Shown in pieces: positions 59,261 to 64,000 of a stretch of 64,000 bases of DNA. The stretch comes from Oscheius onirici. Taxonomy: Eukaryota; Nematoda; Chromadorea; Rhabditida; Rhabditidae. The DNA is taken from the NCBI GenBank assembly GCA_932521025.1, contig OW051468.1, forward strand, positions 7,192,064 to 7,256,063. The letters run 5' to 3'. The notes beneath the pieces are model-generated. The model was not told the DNA's origin and did not search any database. It was given only the letters and a program-made list of their open reading frames with translations. The position numbers and the translations under genes were made by a program. Each line of letters begins with the position of its first letter. Position 1 is the first letter of the stretch.

Positions 59261-60108
59261 TTACTTGGAGACGTAGTCGCGTTTCTTGAACGTGTTGATG
59301 CCAATATCTGGAATCGTCAAAATGAAAAATGGAAGCCGGAAGCCCAACCGTCTCCAAGAATCTGGTTCTGGTGCTTCATTAGCTCCTTGAATCGGACGTC
59401 CTGTAAAGCATTATTTATGAATGTCACACTGATTTTACCTCAGTTACAGAAGACTTGCGATCCCCGCTCTCGTCTGGAATCGAATGGAGCTGGGAGCTGG
59501 CCTGTCCCCAGCTGAAACCGCCAGAAGGACTACCGAAAATCATTTCGGTGAAGGAGAGACGGCGGGTTCGTGGCTGAATGTCCACGGGGCTTTGAACGCT
59601 GGAATTTGAAATTCTTCGCATAAATTATGTTTGTTTCTTATGAAAGAACGTGTTAAAATTGGGATCAAAATGTGACTTGTTGATGCAAAAGAACTATTTT
59701 TAAGCCATTCCTGCACTCTTTCCCGACCAAAACAAGTGCTATTTGTCTCCCAAACTTGCAAAACCGAGGGCAAAGTATTCTTCCGTAATCACTGAACAGA
59801 GGTCGGAAAACTGACGATTGCACATTGACTTCCGAGATCTTTCGTCCAACTTCCGAGTCGGTTGAATCGGCAGAAACTGTTCTGTTGCTGGCCGAGAGTC
59901 TACGATGCGGCTTCCAGAGACAGTCAGTATCGAAGTCGGGTCGGATCTAAGCATATTTTTTAGTCAAATATAAGAGTGTCTGTTCAAAAAGTGTTCAAAT
60001 CTTTACCCCGCTGTCAGGAACAGGACTCTGTGGAGGACTTCCGACAACGGGTTTGAACACGATGGACGAGGTCAAAACTACTTCACTCACTGTGGGCGCT
60101 TTGGACAT
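59261..60108 (-). CDS. Orphan Ser/Pro-rich protein
   Basis: Five exons (60108-60007, 59946-59756, 59598-59439, 59400-59349, 59307-59261), 183 residues. No family was recognised. The chain is mostly disordered-looking with basophilic and proline-directed phosphorylation-like sites (GSPPQSPVPDS, KPHRRLSASNR, RTRRLSFTEMIFGSP, DRKSSVTE) and a basic C-terminus (INTFKKRDYVSK). That pattern fits a small signalling or cell-cycle phosphoprotein, but this is inference. A TATA box (tataaaaa, 60163-60170) lies about 55 bp upstream and an acceptor (actactttcag) 1 nt before the ATG. The donor of exon 2 (at 59756) is the weakest junction; the last intron (41 nt) is required to reach the C-terminal exon. Confidence 0.6.
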
Positions 60109-60162
60109 CCTGAAAGTAGTCTTTGACGTGAAGTTTTCTCTGATCTGGACCCTCTTGCCAGT

Positions 60163-60170
60163 CTTTTTAT
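60163..60170 (-). promoter_or_regulatory. TATA box of the orphan gene
   Basis: tataaaaa on the minus strand 55 bp before the ATG at 60108, with a trans-splice-like acceptor between them. Confidence 0.5.
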
Positions 60171-62587
60171 AGCAAAACATTCTAAAGACCGCCTCTTCCT
60201 ACTCTCTCGTCGAATAGTACTATCTCGCGGCACGTGCTCGCGGTCTTGAAAACACTGCCGCTTTTTGGAGTAAACAGATTCTAAGCCAGGGAACGAGATA
60301 TCTTGAGTCTGCAAAAACTTTGACATGTTTTCGCCTGATTATAGAACCTCAAAGATGATTAGAAGATGTTTATAAGCGGATTACTACGCCAGAAAGAAAG
60401 TCTGGATAAAAGAACTAACCACATCAAATCCATCGGTTCCATAGGCATGTTGACAGCCTAAGTTTTTTGAAGATACCTGAAATAGAAATTGACGTTAAAT
60501 TGAAGGGGAAGAAGGCTGAAAGAAGGATACCAAAAAAAATTGGACGGAACAATTATTGGTTGTACAGGTACAGATTTCTTCTTCTGTTTAGAGAGAGAAA
60601 CGTGGCAAATATGAATCAAAGAGACTCTTTCATATGACCAAAAAGCGGTGGACGTATTCAATATGTGTGACGGAAGCCCCTTTCGACCAATATGCCCCTG
60701 CAAAAAATGCACGCGGCAGTCGGCTGAGGCTGCTCTTAATGGCAAAGAAGATCAGTAGATCGTACTCGGTTTAACGGATGCAAAATGAGTTTTAAAGAAT
60801 CTAAATCTAGTAATAGAAAGGGGATAAAACTCAAACTTGTTTAACACTGTCACCTTTAATTTACTAGTTGCAAAAGCAAAAAATAGAAACTGTTTTTACT
60901 AATTGATATGAATTTGAATTTTGTGCATAAAAAAGTCTACATTTATAGTATTCTTCTAGACAATTTTGACATGAATTTACTTTTGATACTTTCAGCGAAT
61001 TTTTATCTTAATCATGGACCGCCGCGTTCGATCTAGAGCGACTCAACCAAAAAAGTTCTACGCGACAAGCTATACTTTGTTAATGGCTAACCGTCCGTCT
61101 CGAGAGATCTAACCTGACAGACGGACACCCAGAAAGACACCGTTACGCTGTGGAAAAAGATCACTTTCCAGAAGATACCATTTCTTGCTTGTTGACAGCC
61201 TTTTTACACATCTGGAGACCGAATGGCCGGTTAATAGGCGGAAAGATCACTGCTTATGATCGAAAAGTGCATGCGAGCTGGCGAAATGAAAACGAGGAAG
61301 GGTCGTTACTCATAAATATTCAAGGACTGATGATTGTTAAGTCTCGAATATTTTTGCGACAGATACACAAAATGTTCAGTTGTTTTAGCCTCCTGTTTAC
61401 GCTAAGATGACTGACGGTTCCTGTTTACGTTTGGAAAATTGGCAACTGCCGGGTCATGGGTCCAGGAGCAAAAACAACTCGAAACAGTGTGGGAGTGTGG
61501 AAGCTGTTCGAAACAGTGTGGGAGTGTGGACTGCTTCTCTAAATACTCGGCTTGAGTGAAATTGCGCGAAAACAAGACACTCTCTCTGACAAAGTACGGG
61601 ACCGAGAGAGAGGCGGATGTACCGAGCCATCACAGGCAAACAAACCGCGAGCGCTCAGAGCAACGATCACCACGTTCGATTTTTTCCCTAATCTTTATCG
61701 TTTTTGGGCGAAATCTCCGCTTACGCCCCGAATCGGTCATTTTGTTTCTATCAACGGGCGGTAACGGCACATAACAAAATGTTATCAGTTGGGTGCAAGC
61801 CATCAAGGTCACGGGGGCTGGTGCAAAAGTTTGTTTTCGAAAGAGAGAACTAGTAAAAACGATAGTACTCTGACAGTTATTCTGAATATCAGTATTATCT
61901 ACCTCAATATTTCGAAACTTTTGGAGCAAAAGCTGTGTCTGGATTGCAACTCGTTTGTGAAAAATGTTCCCAAAACTGCTGAAAAGAACGGGGAAAGAGC
62001 GACTGCTGGAACTATCTATCGGGAGAAGCAATGACCAGCACACAAGGTCAATGCGCTCGACCAGAGTATTACACTGAAGCTGACCACATTAGAGAGAAAA
62101 CGTGCGAATCTGAACCGGCGGACGTGGATTTGCGGCATTTGGGAGAAGAGAAGAGTTTCTAAAAAAGGACCAATTTTCGTGCGATTTAATAAAAAGAGCA
62201 TCCTCGATCGAGGTTCACAGATATCGCAGAATCAGTCTTTAGACCTCCCATATTTCCTTTCTCAATGCAAAATGCCGTCTTTGTCTTTTTAGTTTCTGTT
62301 CTGAACATGTTCTTCCTTTCTGGTGGCTAGCATATTGGGTCACATTTTTTGCCGGCACCGAAACGCTCTCTTGCTTCACCAAGAGACTAACTCTGAACAC
62401 TTTTAGTCCCGTCTAGCTGTCCCAAAAATGCTCGACAGATATATGTTTATTCAAATCTCGAGATCAAAACAATATGAGGCAAAAGAGACATGCAAAGATT
62501 TGAGGGCAGATACAATCACCGAAAAAAGGGGATGGAGGAGGCAAATTACTGTAAAGAAAAAAGAGGACACCGAAAAGTACAAGAATT
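60171..62587. other. Gene-free stretch, 2.4 kb
   Basis: No exon was recognised. A tandem duplication is present: tcgaaacagtgtgggagtgt at 61479 recurs at 61508 (period 29, 23 identical bases). The open stretch on the minus strand at 60326-60087 overlaps the orphan gene start in another frame and was not called. Confidence 0.45.
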
Positions 62588-63686
62588 TTACATCATATTT
62601 GGTACACCAGTTGTGTGCATAGCAATGCTATTGGCTAGCTGTTGGAAGGTCTGTATCCAGGTGTTGTGGTTGATCTGCCCGAATCCGTGGGTCAGATTGC
62701 AGAAGACTTCATTCTCGCAGTAGAGAGGATCTTGGCGATTCTCCGGGTAGTGGAGATTGGCAAACGGGGCTCGGACAGTTCCCTCAACCTCTTCGAGGAG
62801 CTTCAGCAGTGTTCTGAAAGTATTCTTTTGAGAGAAAGAAAAACGAAACTCACGCTGTTCCCATGGCCATCTCTCTCAGCTGGTTCAGGTCAATATTCTT
62901 GACCAGAGCCGTCTTGACGATCCTGTCGGCGTAACTCTCCCGAGGATAGTGCGTCTTGACCAACTCGTGGAACTCCTTTCCCATGACGGCTGACTCTTCT
63001 GAAAATGAACCATATTCTTAGGATTCAAGAGAGTATTCTACCTTCCAGTAGTGCCGAAAAACTAGTAGTTTGAGCTCTCTGTTTCCTGGGCTGGTTCGCG
63101 AGCTGGATGCCGGCCTTTTCCAGTTCTCGGCGCATCAGGGGCCCGCCATCCTTGGTCTTGGCCTTTCGCATGAGAGCTGCCACCGTACTCGAACTCATGA
63201 ACTCCGGGTAGCTGATTCGTCGCTTGATCTCATTTGATGTTACCTAGTTTTTTAAGCTTTCTCGTTAGAAGGACGGAACTCACATCATACTGTCGGGAAT
63301 TGTTGTTCAGAGTCAGTCTTCCTTGAACTTTGCTCAGCTTTTCGTCACTTCCCGGCGGTGGCTTGTTCTCATCTAAAAATCATAAAATATCCCATTTTAA
63401 AGCAAGTCTCACCAGGCGACAGTCCAAGTCCACTGTCATTCATTCCAGACGATCCCAAGCTCGGAGTAGAGGAGGCCATGCTGGACGGAGTTCCTGGCCA
63501 GCTTGGGCCATGCATTCCTTGTGGGAAGCACATGTTGAAGAGCTGAAATTTTTTTGGCTCAATATCGGTTAAGAGATCTCTTTGGAGGACCGTAAGATGA
63601 CCACCGGCACTAGAGAGTGGCGTATCCAGCGGGTATGAGCAAGACCTCTGGTCAGTTTCTCCGACAAATTGATCATCCGAGTCATA
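62588..63686 (-). CDS. AP-2 transcription factor (TFAP2 family), 5' partial
   Basis: Five exons seen (63686-63413, 63372-63284, 63243-63042, 62998-62854, 62813-62588), 311 residues. The C-terminal AP-2 basic/helix-span-helix domain is clear: VQGRLTLNNNSRQYDVTSNE, IKRRISYPEF, ALMRKAKTKDGGPLMRRELE, KAGIQLANQ and HELVKTHYPRESYADR, then THGFGQINHN near the end, aligning with GRLSLLSS.., LRRAKSKNGGRSLREKL and ISHGFG of vertebrate TFAP2A. The domain dimerises and binds GCC-rich sites. The N-terminal part (NMCFPQGMHGPSWPG, NDSGLGLSPG) is Ser/Pro/Gly-rich activation-domain-like. Exon 63686-63413 begins at an acceptor with no ATG, so the first exon lies farther upstream, perhaps outside the window. 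A 48-nt stretch inside it (about 63605-63553) could be a further stopless intron. Confidence 0.88.
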
Positions 63687-64000
63687 CTGAGACAATAGGA
63701 GGGAGAGCGCCTATCACTTTTGATGATTAGTGGGTGGTTAGAGGGACATCTCTCTCAACGTTCAGACAATTTGCTAAATTGCTATGACAGTATTCAGAAA
63801 CTAGAACTTTTGAACTCCCAGGCTAGCTGTAAACGGTAGCTGCCAAATTGAGAGCCAAGTTTTGAGCAAAGGGATAAGGTTTCAATGAAGAATTTTTAAA
63901 GTTGGTCTTTTTTTATACAATATTTATATTTTCTGATTTTCAGTTCTCCTTTTTCCTCATGCATTCCTAATTTTTAGGATAGTCAAAATTGAAACTGTAA
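63687..64000. other. Upstream sequence of the AP-2 gene
   Basis: About 310 bases to the right edge. Probably an intron of the AP-2 gene, since its first coding exon was not found; no convincing ATG exon was seen here. Confidence 0.4.

Overview
The window looks like nuclear DNA of a free-living or parasitic nematode of the rhabditid type. Evidence: intron-rich genes with very short GT-AG introns (33-46 nt in most cases, with tttcag-like acceptors); unspliced-looking 3' splice sites within a few bases of several start codons, as expected for spliced-leader trans-splicing; and a nematode gene set (an EXC-4/CLIC that reads almost like the C. elegans protein, an HNF4-type supplementary nuclear receptor, F-box proteins, a serpentine receptor, MEC-6-like paraoxonases, a collagen-N-terminal-like peptide). 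The species cannot be named from the sequence alone. All gene models were built by hand: exon boundaries were chosen so that phases close, and every complete model sums to a multiple of three.

Left third (1-24 kb). After a decayed inverted duplication at the left edge, four minus-strand genes lie close together in the order akirin, diphthine-ammonia ligase (DPH6-like), a paraoxonase/MEC-6-like membrane protein (PON-A) and a CUB-repeat type I membrane protein (CUB-1), with gaps of 298, 130 and 174 bp: an operon-like layout. An F-box gene and a second paraoxonase (PON-B) follow on the plus strand; PON-B runs tail to tail into a third paraoxonase (PON-C). Then come exc-4 and a 3.2 kb gene-free stretch, and a second CUB-repeat receptor (CUB-2), paralogous to CUB-1. 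Behind the 3' end of CUB-2 sits an almost exact inverted copy of its own leader and first exon.

Middle (24-49 kb). A TA-flanked, internally deleted pogo/Tigger-type DNA transposon, an uncertain orphan reading frame, a zyxin/LPP-type three-LIM protein, a CBS/cysteine-synthase-like PLP enzyme and an HNF4-type nuclear receptor, all minus strand, with two gene-free stretches (5.3 kb upstream of zyxin; 9.8 kb upstream of the nuclear receptor). The second is full of foldback elements and short repeats.

Right (48.7-64 kb). A second F-box gene meets a 73-residue membrane peptide tail to tail (stops 6 bp apart). A repeat-rich stretch with tRNA-like and foldback sequences follows, then a chemoreceptor-like 7TM gene and a RING-finger gene in tandem, a coiled-coil gene, an orphan phospho-protein-like gene, and the 3' part of an AP-2 transcription factor that probably continues beyond the right edge.

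Functional links that can be argued: the two CUB receptors share a cytoplasmic NPV(Y/F) motif, suggesting endocytosis; the three paraoxonase-like proteins keep an N-terminal membrane anchor as in MEC-6/POML chaperones. No CRISPR array, rRNA gene or confident functional tRNA gene was found.
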